Shown piece by piece: positions 55,850-64,000 of a DNA stretch of 64,000 bases (position 1 is the stretch's first letter; every line of letters begins with the position of its first letter). Origin of the DNA: Neorhodopirellula lusitana (GTDB lineage: Bacteria; Planctomycetota; Planctomycetia; Pirellulales; Pirellulaceae); contig NZ_FXUG01000003.1 in assembly GCF_900182915.1 (NCBI RefSeq), positions 496,001 to 560,000 of the forward strand, given 5' to 3'. Below the pieces are notes generated by a model. That model was not told the origin of the DNA. It worked only from the letters and a program-made list of their open reading frames with translations, and did not search any database. Both the position numbers and the translations under genes were made by a program.

Positions 55850-58800
55850 GGTTGATCTTCCCCTTGTCCAGCGGGTGCCGATCTAGCCGCCTCTGCGGAG
55901 ATCGCTTGAAAATACGCTTCAACGGCTGGACGATACGACAATGGCACGGTGGCTTTACGATCCTGGATCCCATCGTCATTACGTCGCGCACGCAAACTTC
56001 CCCACTGTCCATCAATGCGTGCCTGAGCAGCCGCATCCAACATGCCGCCGCTGGGCATCTTCTGTCCCTCACCGGACTCGTTACCTGGTTCACCGAGCTG
56101 CCCAAACGGATCATCGCTGGCCGAGTCCCCGGATGAATCCGATGAGTTATTGGCGGACTCCTGCGACGACGGCCCATCGCTCTTGTTTTTTCCAGCATCA
56201 GCGATCTGCTGGAGTTGTCGCTGGCGTTTAGCGGCCAGCTCACGGATCGCTTGCTGAGCAGCCGCGGCCAAGGTCGACGATGCATCCCCAGCGGTAGGCT
56301 TGCCCTGCGGTGACGGTTGACCGTTAGGTGAACCCTCCGAAGACTGGCTCGATGAGTTCTCCGACGACTCGCCATTGGACTGGTCGCTCGATTCGGCGGA
56401 CGAGCGGTTCGCACTTGATTGTTCAGCCGCTTCACCAGTCTCGTCTTCCGAACTCGGCTGCTGTTGCTTGAACGCCTCCTGCGCCAATGCCTGTAATTGG
56501 TTCCTCGCCTGAATACTGCGGTCCAACTCGTCCAGCGTTCTCGCCAGCTTCTCCGAACGACTCGCCTCCGCAGCCGTCCCAGTTGACTCCAAATCCTTCG
56601 AAGCCTCAGGACTGGGATTCGACTGTGATGAAGCCTCTCGAATCTCGGACAACTGAGTCGCGTTTGCCAACAACTCGGCGGCAGCATCCTGCAACCGTTC
56701 GCCAGCCTGTTTCGCGGGTGCCGACGATTCCGAGTTTGCATCTTCCCTTTGCGCCGGTGGCCTCTCCGGCTCCGCTGTCCGATCAGGCTCCGTTGTCCGA
56801 TCAGGGTCCGGGCTACCATCCGGCAAACTCGTCAAAGCATCCAGCGACTCCACCGCCCGCTTCATCGGGTCATCATGGACCGCCGACAGATCATCCGCAG
56901 CTTCGGACAGCACCTTTGCTGCTTGTGGCTTGCCAAGTCGCTGCTCATGCCTAGCTGCCCGACGCAAATCCTCGCTCGCCTGACGAATCGCACGATTGAC
57001 TTGGGCTTGTTTTCCAGAAAGCTCCTTGGATCGCCTCGGCAAAGGCGACAACGACGCAGCCAGTTCGGATTGATCTTCCAACTGTTTCAAACTGTCGACA
57101 ACTCGGGACAATTCGCCGACCGACTTCCCCGTCACCCGCGCCAACAACTCTGCCTTCGGGTCTTTCGCTTCCAGATCCTGCACCGACTTTTTTCTTTCTG
57201 TGCTAAGGCGATCAATCGCTTCCTGCTCGGCGAGACCCGCCGCCTGCTGAGTCAGCTTGGTCTGTTTAACGGAAGCCTCCGCTGCGTCGACTCGCTGACG
57301 ACTCTCGGTGGCCCCTCGCTGCGCCCAATCGGCATCAGCATGCTTCTTCAACTGCTCATCCGCTTGCCGGAGTTGCTGATGAGCGTTGGCCAACTCTTTT
57401 TCACTGTTCTGGACGCGACGCTTTGCTTCATCGCGTCGATACTTCCAGTTCTTGGATTGCTCGGTCAAAGACTTCAGCCACAAATTCTGCGTACGACGCT
57501 GAGCCGACTCCAACTGTCGAGCGCGTTGTTGACGTTCCTTTTCCGTCTTGTACACCTCTTCATCTGATTGCGATGTAGCCGTTTCCTGGACCGGTTGAAC
57601 GTCCGCAACGGCGCGACCAAGCGACTCCCGCAATTCCACAACGGCCTTCTCCAAATCGTCCAACAACGAGTCATCGCCTTGCACTTGCGCCGCGCGTTCC
57701 AAGGCTTCGCGAACTTGCAAACGTGATTCGCTGATAACATCCAACGCCTTCGAATCCTGTTTCCAAACGCTCGCATTTTCAGCCATGCCCAACCAATGAT
57801 CGTTGACTGCCCGAGCTTGATCCACCATTGCTTGGAACTGATCTCGCAACTGACGCTTGCGTTCCCAAAACGCCGCGTCCGACTTTTCCAATTCGCTACG
57901 AAGGTTCTGTTCCTGTTGCGCCACGGATCGAACGGTCTGCTCGACGGCCGCGACGGTTTCCTGAGAAATCTCAGCCAGGTCGTTCTGCATGGCCTGATCA
58001 CGAGCAAGTTGCCGTTCAAGTTTTTTGAGCAACTCCTCAGGCGATTCGTTAGCGGCACGACTCGTCGACTCAGCATTCTGGGCATCGTCGGCAGCTTCAT
58101 TTGACGGGACACCACCTCGCAAGTCCTGCCGCGTCGATTCAACCGATGCTCCCGAATCCGCGGCATCAAAATGCTCAGCCGCCGTCTGAAGAGTTTCAGA
58201 AAGCTCATCCAGGCTATTCGCCTTCTCCGCCCCCGAAGCTGGCTTTGCACCGGAAGGGTCAGCGATCGATTCGCCTGTATCCGACTCGCCTGCTTCAATT
58301 CGATCTGCGTTCGCAATCGCCTCCATCAAGTCAGCGATTTTTGCAATCGTGGCATCGGCATCGCGAGCCAATTCTCGTTGAGATTCATCGCGGTAGTCGG
58401 CAGTATTCGCGCGATCCGCCAGGTTTTCCACCACCGCATCAATGTACTCTTCTAAACGCTTCTGATCCGCCTCGGCAGATGGAGGATCCCCGCCGCCACC
58501 CTCCTGCGTCGACTGCTTCTTCGCTTCTTCTGCAGCACGTCGAGCCAACTCGCCGGTTGTGGGCAAGAGCTGCCGCAAACGCGAACGTGCGTCTTCCATC
58601 GCCTTCTCAATTATCGGCAAACCAGCTTGGTAGCGGCTTGCCATTCGCTGCACCGGATCGGTCACCGAAAGAAAATCCCCCAATTCGTTCCGGCGTGATG
58701 TCATCCACTGCCGCGACTGCTGGAAGTCTTGATCCCAACGGGCATCTTGCAAGTCCGAGATCACATCCGCCTCGACGCCGGACTCACGCAACCTCTGCAG

Positions 58801-61800
58801 CGGCACTTCGCTGACTACGTGAAAGTGTTCCAATCTGGCCGTCTGATGGATGAGTGCATCGACAACACTCTGACCATAACGTTCCCGGTCCGCCAGATCC
58901 TGAAGCTGACGTGCCAGCCGAATGACCTGTTGGCCCGACTCGAGTATCGCGGCAGATTCAACGAGAACCCTCCAAGTACCGTCAATCGTCTGTTCCGGCA
59001 GAGGTTCAAAATCAACCTTGGTAATTACCTGCAGCGAATTCCGAATCAACTTCCAATCCGATGCGGCTTGGACCATCGAATCCCTTCGAGATCGTTCCAC
59101 CACTTCCATCCGTTGGTAAGCATTCGTCGCCAGATCCAGGTTCGCGTCGTATTCAAACTGAAGTTCCCGATCGCGTTGACTGGCTGCGTCAAGTTCGCTT
59201 GTATCTTGACGCAATCTTGCTTTGCGAACTTGATCGCCTGCATGCCTCCAGTCTCGACGAGCTTTCTGAACAGACTCGATCATTCGAGACGACTGAGATT
59301 CACGACGATTGAGCTCCCTCGTGTTGGCGGCGAGCCGTTGAAAGACTTCGCTCTGCAAAAGATGCCGCATGACCCTGGAACGCAACTGATCAGTGGCGTC
59401 CTGCATGGATTCTCGAAAATGAATCACGACGTCAGGATCACGATCAAGCAACAGCTTCCCATGAATTTCTTCGACCCGCTCGGCAATCTCTCCCAATTGC
59501 CGATGCAAGTTATCTTGATAGCGTCTGGAACTGAGCGGCAAGTCTTTTTCCATTCCCGACAACAGGTCATCAACTTGATGGAGACGTTCAACAATCAATT
59601 CAGCTTGCCCGGGTAAACGCTCAATCGGGACCGTCGCATTCGGATCGGCGATCAACCCCATATTGGACTCAATCGACAATAGATCTTTCAGCACACCCGC
59701 GCTCAACTCCAACGACAACATCCATCCAGACATTTCCGCCGCTTGTTTGGCCGCCTTTTCAGATCTCGATGCCACGCCGGCAACTTGCTGCACGACAGGA
59801 CTGCGACGTCCTTTAGTACCATCGCTTTGCGTTTGATTTAACTTGGCCGCTTCATTGGACAAGGCCCACTGATTCAAGCAACGGTCAAGCTCCCACACGG
59901 ATTGAAAAGCGAAGTGATCCAGTGCCACCCATCGATCCGATTCCACGGAATCGCTAGTCCGGGAAACCAGTTCCGCGATGGACACCAACGGCGAGGCATC
60001 CGGTCCAGTGTCTATCGTCGTCTGGAAGTCGTCATCGGCTATGACTGGAATCCCGCTGATCTCACTCCAACGAGATCGCAAGTCCGCCACCCGTGCAGAC
60101 CATTCCGGTTCCAAGATGACGACGTCATTTTCTTCCGCTTTGCCCTTCTGGCTCGCAAGCTGAACCTCACCCGCCAAGTCAGCCAGTTCGTTCAACCAGG
60201 CCTGCGTTCGCCTCACCAAAACACGATATCCACGCAATCGCTCATGACGGTCTGCATCAAAATCGCTGCCCGCAATGAACACTTCCATCCAAGGTGAAGC
60301 TCCACGATTGCCAGCACGATCGACGGCGACCAATCGAGTCTTCAACAAGGAACCGGACGGCAACGGCACGTCATCACCGGTTCCGGTCGAACGCATCATG
60401 TCCCACTGAATAGAAACGGGCGAGATCTGTCTGAAGGCTGGGAACTGCGACGCGGTGGTCTTCGCATCGTCCACTGCGACAACCGGATTCAATGCAATGT
60501 TACGAGAAATCACTGGTCCATCATCCAACACGATCTGTTGAACATACTGGTCCATCGGCAAATCGTCTTCCAACATCCCACCGATTTTCAATACAGCCAC
60601 CGGAGAAACGATTTGACGTTCCAATGTCCCCTCATTCCAAGTCGCAGTCGGTGCTTGATCGATTACCGGGTCGATGCTGAACCGTGGCGCAAAAGGATTG
60701 TTCAGTTCACTCTCGGTTCCGACGCTGTCGATCCGATACGATCCAGACGTTTTGATCGGCACTTGGTACTGAAATTCGGTTAGCGAATCCTTCTCGCCAG
60801 ATGCGGGAACTCGAGTCACGCTTCCGCGACCGCCAAACAACAACTCGACGTCACGAACAGGTTGGTCGAATTTCACAGTGACTTCCGCGACCGTTCCTAC
60901 AAACGAAGACAGATCGCCATCGGGCTCTTCAACAACAAGATCCGCGAGCTTTGCATAATCTGGAAATCGATACCGTTTGTGGAATCCAACCATCTTTGGG
61001 CGCGGACGAGGTGTTAACTGGTGCCACAGAGTTTCGGCATCGCCCGCCAGCACCCGGTAACTCACTGGGGCTTGATGAACCGGCAGGTTCACCGCAAACG
61101 TCTCACCGGCGCGGTCCTGTGTAGACGAATCCAACATTTGCCGGGGAGACATCACCAGCGACTCTACCGGCGTGGTTTCACTGCGCCACTGAACGGTCAC
61201 GTCCCCGTTGCCGAGGCGTTCAACCGCCACCGCGATCGCAACAAGATCCCCTTCCGCGACCGAACGCGACGCGGGCGAGGGACGTAAAATCTGAATCTTC
61301 GTCAACGAAGCTCGCTCGATTGGAACAATTGGCAAGAAAGCCCGCGCCATCCGACGTGGCATCTGCCAGGAAGGAATCAGGCCACTCACCAACATCAAAC
61401 CAACAGCCGCTAACGCGCCGAACAAAGGTCGCCGGATCAACGACCAGGGCAACAGCTTTGGAATGGGAAGCTGACTGACCGCCGAGGCAACCTGATCTTG
61501 AAGCGCCTTGCGAAACTCAATCGAGCCATTCTCCGAATCGGTGTCACGTAACTCTACCGCCGAAATCATCTGCTCATGAAGCGCAGGGGTGGTCGTCTCG
61601 ATACTTCGAGCGATCGCGGACCAATCCCGTTTTCGCGAATCTCGAATTCCAGATCGCCAAGCGGACGCGATCGCAATCGCATTCACAACCAGGCTACCAA
61701 CGACTCGCCAAGGCGTTGACCAACGCAAAAAGTGATCGGCCATCGCCAACAATGCCAATCCAAAAACCAAGACAGTAACGCCAATCGCCACGCCGCGAAT

Positions 61801-61956
61801 TTTCAACAACCGAGCACGTCGATTCGCAAAACGTTCCAACGCCACCTGAGTCGGCAAACGTAAGGATGCCTCATGCGCACCGGTCTGCCCGCCCCCCGTG
61901 GCAGCGGATCGACGCATCATCACAGACGATGTTCCAAGCCCAGTTGCATCGCTCAT
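55846..61956 (-). CDS. DUF4175-type coiled-coil membrane protein
   Basis: 2036 residues. Membrane helices at about 54-76 (GVAIGVTVLVFGLALLAM), 84-102 and 178-197. Then a beta-rich extracytoplasmic part (VGFHKRYRFPDYAKLADLVV, VAEVTVKFDQPVRDVELLF) of DUF4175 style, with charged helices and long coiled coils from about residue 600 to 1700 rich in Arg, Gln, Glu and Ala. A Ser/Gln/Glu/Asn-rich low-complexity zone follows, and a conserved-looking end (YRPAVEAYFQAIS). It is thought to act in the cell envelope with MoxR/VWA proteins; no enzyme motif is seen. ATGA overlaps link it to the genes on both sides. Confidence 0.83.
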   Translation of the reverse strand: MSDATGLGTSSVMMRRSAATGGGQTGAHEASLRLPTQVALERFANRRARLLKIRGVAIGVTVLVFGLALLAMADHFLRWSTPWRVVGSLVVNAIAIASAWRSGIRDSRKRDWSAIARSIETTTPALHEQMISAVELRDTDSENGSIEFRKALQDQVASAVSQLPIPKLLPWSLIRRPLFGALAAVGLMLVSGLIPSWQMPRRMARAFLPIVPIERASLTKIQILRPSPASRSVAEGDLVAIAVAVERLGNGDVTVQWRSETTPVESLVMSPRQMLDSSTQDRAGETFAVNLPVHQAPVSYRVLAGDAETLWHQLTPRPRPKMVGFHKRYRFPDYAKLADLVVEEPDGDLSSFVGTVAEVTVKFDQPVRDVELLFGGRGSVTRVPASGEKDSLTEFQYQVPIKTSGSYRIDSVGTESELNNPFAPRFSIDPVIDQAPTATWNEGTLERQIVSPVAVLKIGGMLEDDLPMDQYVQQIVLDDGPVISRNIALNPVVAVDDAKTTASQFPAFRQISPVSIQWDMMRSTGTGDDVPLPSGSLLKTRLVAVDRAGNRGASPWMEVFIAGSDFDADRHERLRGYRVLVRRTQAWLNELADLAGEVQLASQKGKAEENDVVILEPEWSARVADLRSRWSEISGIPVIADDDFQTTIDTGPDASPLVSIAELVSRTSDSVESDRWVALDHFAFQSVWELDRCLNQWALSNEAAKLNQTQSDGTKGRRSPVVQQVAGVASRSEKAAKQAAEMSGWMLSLELSAGVLKDLLSIESNMGLIADPNATVPIERLPGQAELIVERLHQVDDLLSGMEKDLPLSSRRYQDNLHRQLGEIAERVEEIHGKLLLDRDPDVVIHFRESMQDATDQLRSRVMRHLLQSEVFQRLAANTRELNRRESQSSRMIESVQKARRDWRHAGDQVRKARLRQDTSELDAASQRDRELQFEYDANLDLATNAYQRMEVVERSRRDSMVQAASDWKLIRNSLQVITKVDFEPLPEQTIDGTWRVLVESAAILESGQQVIRLARQLQDLADRERYGQSVVDALIHQTARLEHFHVVSEVPLQRLRESGVEADVISDLQDARWDQDFQQSRQWMTSRRNELGDFLSVTDPVQRMASRYQAGLPIIEKAMEDARSRLRQLLPTTGELARRAAEEAKKQSTQEGGGGDPPSAEADQKRLEEYIDAVVENLADRANTADYRDESQRELARDADATIAKIADLMEAIANADRIEAGESDTGESIADPSGAKPASGAEKANSLDELSETLQTAAEHFDAADSGASVESTRQDLRGGVPSNEAADDAQNAESTSRAANESPEELLKKLERQLARDQAMQNDLAEISQETVAAVEQTVRSVAQQEQNLRSELEKSDAAFWERKRQLRDQFQAMVDQARAVNDHWLGMAENASVWKQDSKALDVISESRLQVREALERAAQVQGDDSLLDDLEKAVVELRESLGRAVADVQPVQETATSQSDEEVYKTEKERQQRARQLESAQRRTQNLWLKSLTEQSKNWKYRRDEAKRRVQNSEKELANAHQQLRQADEQLKKHADADWAQRGATESRQRVDAAEASVKQTKLTQQAAGLAEQEAIDRLSTERKKSVQDLEAKDPKAELLARVTGKSVGELSRVVDSLKQLEDQSELAASLSPLPRRSKELSGKQAQVNRAIRQASEDLRRAARHEQRLGKPQAAKVLSEAADDLSAVHDDPMKRAVESLDALTSLPDGSPDPDRTTEPDRTAEPERPPAQREDANSESSAPAKQAGERLQDAAAELLANATQLSEIREASSQSNPSPEASKDLESTGTAAEASRSEKLARTLDELDRSIQARNQLQALAQEAFKQQQPSSEDETGEAAEQSSANRSSAESSDQSNGESSENSSSQSSEGSPNGQPSPQGKPTAGDASSTLAAAAQQAIRELAAKRQRQLQQIADAGKNKSDGPSSQESANNSSDSSGDSASDDPFGQLGEPGNESGEGQKMPSGGMLDAAAQARIDGQWGSLRARRNDDGIQDRKATVPLSYRPAVEAYFQAISAEAARSAPAGQGEDQP
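56768..56803. repeat. 18-bp tandem duplication in the DUF4175-type gene
   Basis: Two adjacent copies of GGCTCCGCTGTCCGATCA, differing at one base (C or T), encoding PDRT(T/A)E twice in a charged low-complexity zone. In frame. Confidence 0.85.
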
Positions 61957-64000
61957 GCCAAACCTGCCTTCTTACGAAAGTACCATTCCAAACTCAGCAG
62001 CCCCATGATCGCCAAGAACACCCACCACGACTGCATCAGAGCGGTGTCCGTCTCAACAATTCGCCCACGCGAAAGCGGTTTAAGCAACTCGACAAGTTCG
62101 TCCGCAGATGATTCATGGACATACACTCCGCCACCCGCTTGAGCGATTCGCTGCAGGGCGGGCTCATCGACCGAAAGTCGATCCAGTTCAGTCGATCTCG
62201 GCGCCGTCACCCAAATGGGCGAAGACGCTTTCAAAGCTGTCGCGTCGTAACCGCTGGCACGCACGCGCACGTCGTACTTCCCAACCGCCAAGGGTTCACT
62301 TTGGGCGACGTAGGTTTGACGCTGGGCATTGTCCAACTGCATGGGAATTGTCGCCACCACCTGATCGTCCTGTAACAAGATCGCGTCAACGGTCGTTCCC
62401 AAACGGTGCTCTCCCACATGCTGAACTCCTACAGTCTGCGATCCCACCGCCTGAACACCCTGAACACCGGTTTCCGAGTCCAAATCGAACGAACTGGGAT
62501 TCATTTCCTGGTCTGGCTTGATCCTCGCACGGATCGTGACAGGCTGTCCCAATTCGTAGTCGATCTTATCCGTACCAATCGAAACAAACTCATCGCTGAC
62601 CGCATATGGGGGTTGCATCGCCGCCGTCAACAATTGATTCCAAAACCGGCGATGCAATCGACCTTCCACCTTGTACCGCCATCGCCAAGTCTGATCCGAC
62701 GCAAGATAAAACACACGGCCTGAACCAAATAAGCGGGTCACCAACCACGGCGACTTTTGCTTGCTGTCATCAATCGCTTGCACCCAAACTTCGGCATCCT
62801 CGGAAGCACGCACCGGAACCATAAAACGGGGCCCCGGCATTTGTCCCCGCAAGCCAGAAACCTCATTGGACTCCAGCAATAGAACCGGATGAGATCGCCC
62901 CGCATCGGTGGGCTCCAGTTGATATTTTGTTGAGCCAACACTTTTCGTTATCCCTTCGCCCGGTTCCATCACACGAACCGGGATCAACTGAGCCATCGCG
63001 GTACGCGCCGCGACTTGCCCACCAAGATTCGTTTGGCCAGCATCCTCCTCCGATTCAATTCCTCCGGCGTTCATTCCAATCCAAGTCCCGATCCGCTGGT
63101 AACGCCCGTCAACCACGATCAGCCCACCACCTCGCGACACAAACTCGCTCAGGTGACGAGCGTCCTCCGCCGTCCACTGGTCTGGCGGAATCTCACCCAG
63201 GATGACCGCGTCGTAGCGTCCCCATGACCGTGATGAATCGGGAAGTTGGCCTGGCATCTCGCCCCGCTCAACCATTAACTCGTCCGTCCCCGCACCAAAC
63301 AGAATGGAATCCACTTGCCATGCTGGATCTCGCGAAAAGAGGTTGCGTAAATAACGGGTCTCCCAACGCGACGAACCATCCAGAATCAATAGCCGTCGAT
63401 CTCGACTCGCAGCGGCAACGCGAAAATCAAAGTGATCATTCGCCGATTTCAGATCAATCGCCGGAATCGAATCGCTGCCAGAATCGTTCGCTGGTACGAC
63501 CGCCACCTCCGCCGTCAACGAAAGCACAACACTGTCTCGGTCAACGCCACGCAGGTCGCCTGAACGGATCGCTTCCATCAGCGTCTCGACCGCAAAGTCA
63601 AATGGAACCGCCGTCTTTCCATCCGCTTCAATCGTGACAACATCCTCCCAAACAACCGCATCGCCACCACGAATCTGCACCCGTAGCGTTTGCTGTCCAA
63701 CACCGAAGTGTTTCAGCCAAACCTGTCCCGCTAAACGTCCGTCATCGGCAACTCGCTCGGGTGCATCGACATCCACCACCCCCACGTCCGGTGTTTCATC
63801 CAAACTTCCAAAGCCGACGGCATGAACCTGCCAGCCCACTTTGGCAAGCTGATCCGCAAGTCCAGCCGCATCGGCCTCGCCGACGCTGTCGCGTCCATCG
63901 GACATCAACACCAAAACACGGTTGGATCCCGCATCGTCCGATGGGCCGTCCACTCCTTCACTCGCCGAGGTGCCATCACGAGCCGCCTGATCCGCAACCG
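61953..64000 (-). CDS. VWA and amidotransferase-fold membrane protein, 5' end beyond the window
   Basis: At least 681 residues; the frame is open to the right edge, so the true start is outside. The visible N-terminal part is the end of a von Willebrand A domain (NRVLVLMSDGRDSVGEA). It is followed by beta-rich sections and a glutamine-amidotransferase-like core (DRRLLILDGSSRWETRYL, YDAVILGEIPPDQWTAED, FVSRGGGLIVVDG), which lacks a visible catalytic Cys. The last residues form a membrane helix (WWVFLAIMGLLSLEWYFRKK). This is the familiar BatA-like/VWA protein of MoxR clusters; MoxR and DUF58 genes are expected upstream, past the right edge. It overlaps the DUF4175-type gene by ATGA. Confidence 0.85.
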   Translation of the reverse strand, partial: VADQAARDGTSASEGVDGPSDDAGSNRVLVLMSDGRDSVGEADAAGLADQLAKVGWQVHAVGFGSLDETPDVGVVDVDAPERVADDGRLAGQVWLKHFGVGQQTLRVQIRGGDAVVWEDVVTIEADGKTAVPFDFAVETLMEAIRSGDLRGVDRDSVVLSLTAEVAVVPANDSGSDSIPAIDLKSANDHFDFRVAAASRDRRLLILDGSSRWETRYLRNLFSRDPAWQVDSILFGAGTDELMVERGEMPGQLPDSSRSWGRYDAVILGEIPPDQWTAEDARHLSEFVSRGGGLIVVDGRYQRIGTWIGMNAGGIESEEDAGQTNLGGQVAARTAMAQLIPVRVMEPGEGITKSVGSTKYQLEPTDAGRSHPVLLLESNEVSGLRGQMPGPRFMVPVRASEDAEVWVQAIDDSKQKSPWLVTRLFGSGRVFYLASDQTWRWRYKVEGRLHRRFWNQLLTAAMQPPYAVSDEFVSIGTDKIDYELGQPVTIRARIKPDQEMNPSSFDLDSETGVQGVQAVGSQTVGVQHVGEHRLGTTVDAILLQDDQVVATIPMQLDNAQRQTYVAQSEPLAVGKYDVRVRASGYDATALKASSPIWVTAPRSTELDRLSVDEPALQRIAQAGGGVYVHESSADELVELLKPLSRGRIVETDTALMQSWWVFLAIMGLLSLEWYFRKKAGLA

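Noticed and set aside
55818-56819. 333-codon minus-strand Arg-rich frame
   Set aside because: It lies in another frame of the DUF4175-type gene; the Arg/Ser richness follows from the low-complexity coding sequence.
1-64000. CRISPR arrays, tRNA, rRNA, insertion sequences, integrases
   Set aside because: Searched by eye on both strands; no spaced direct repeats, cloverleaf-like elements, transposase motifs or terminal inverted repeats were found.

Overview
The window looks like chromosomal DNA of a planctomycete, most likely a Rhodopirellula-like member of the Pirellulaceae. This is inferred from content, not from a database search. The evidence is a 20.6-kb gene for a secreted giant protein with an N-terminal ELLAA-type segment and a C-terminal dockerin, a DUF4175-type coiled-coil membrane protein in a VWA cluster, a Ser/Thr kinase with an extracytoplasmic DNRLRE-like domain, a chromosomal PcfJ-like gene, very few Shine-Dalgarno sequences, and moderate GC. 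No rRNA, tRNA, CRISPR array, insertion sequence, integrase or phage gene was seen.

Layout. 1-5.2 kb: a RecB/AddA-type helicase without a nuclease domain (possibly cut by the left edge), Mn-type superoxide dismutase with an intrinsic terminator, and a PcfJ-like protein. 5.3-14 kb: a TolC-family outer-membrane protein divergent from a + strand run of a 1163-aa FtsX-type ABC permease, a lipoate-ligase-family protein overlapping it by 20 nt, a free-standing RNA polymerase alpha C-terminal domain, and two overlapping genes for a membrane protein and a beta-sandwich-like protein. 14.3-15.3 kb: a diguanylate cyclase. 15.5-36.1 kb: the giant secreted protein on the - strand. 36.7-44.3 kb: a DEAD-box RNA helicase divergent from PriA, then the kinase and an esterase 4 nt apart. 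44.4-53.7 kb: secreted proteins of unknown function around a polysaccharide set (a sugar-nucleotide epimerase divergent from WecB, then a secreted helical protein and a Wza-type export protein with a Cys-rich insert). 53.7-64 kb: MetF, then a - strand cluster in which a VWA/amidotransferase-fold membrane protein (cut by the right edge), a 2036-aa DUF4175-type protein and an exported prenyltransferase-fold protein are joined by two ATGA overlaps.

How the parts may work together. The epimerase, WecB, the helical protein and the Wza homologue plausibly make and export a surface polysaccharide. The VWA, DUF4175 and prenyltransferase-fold genes look translationally coupled and probably act in one envelope process. 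The giant protein is probably an adhesin or matrix component: beta-helices, Ig/cadherin-like domains, a GEVED domain, a degenerate protease-like segment and about 16 copies of a ~90-residue module that I cannot name.

The strongest candidates for something undescribed are that ~90-residue module family, the apparent loss of the zinc site in the protease-like domain, the stand-alone alpha-CTD that keeps the DNA-contact residues, and the ATGA-coupled envelope cluster.
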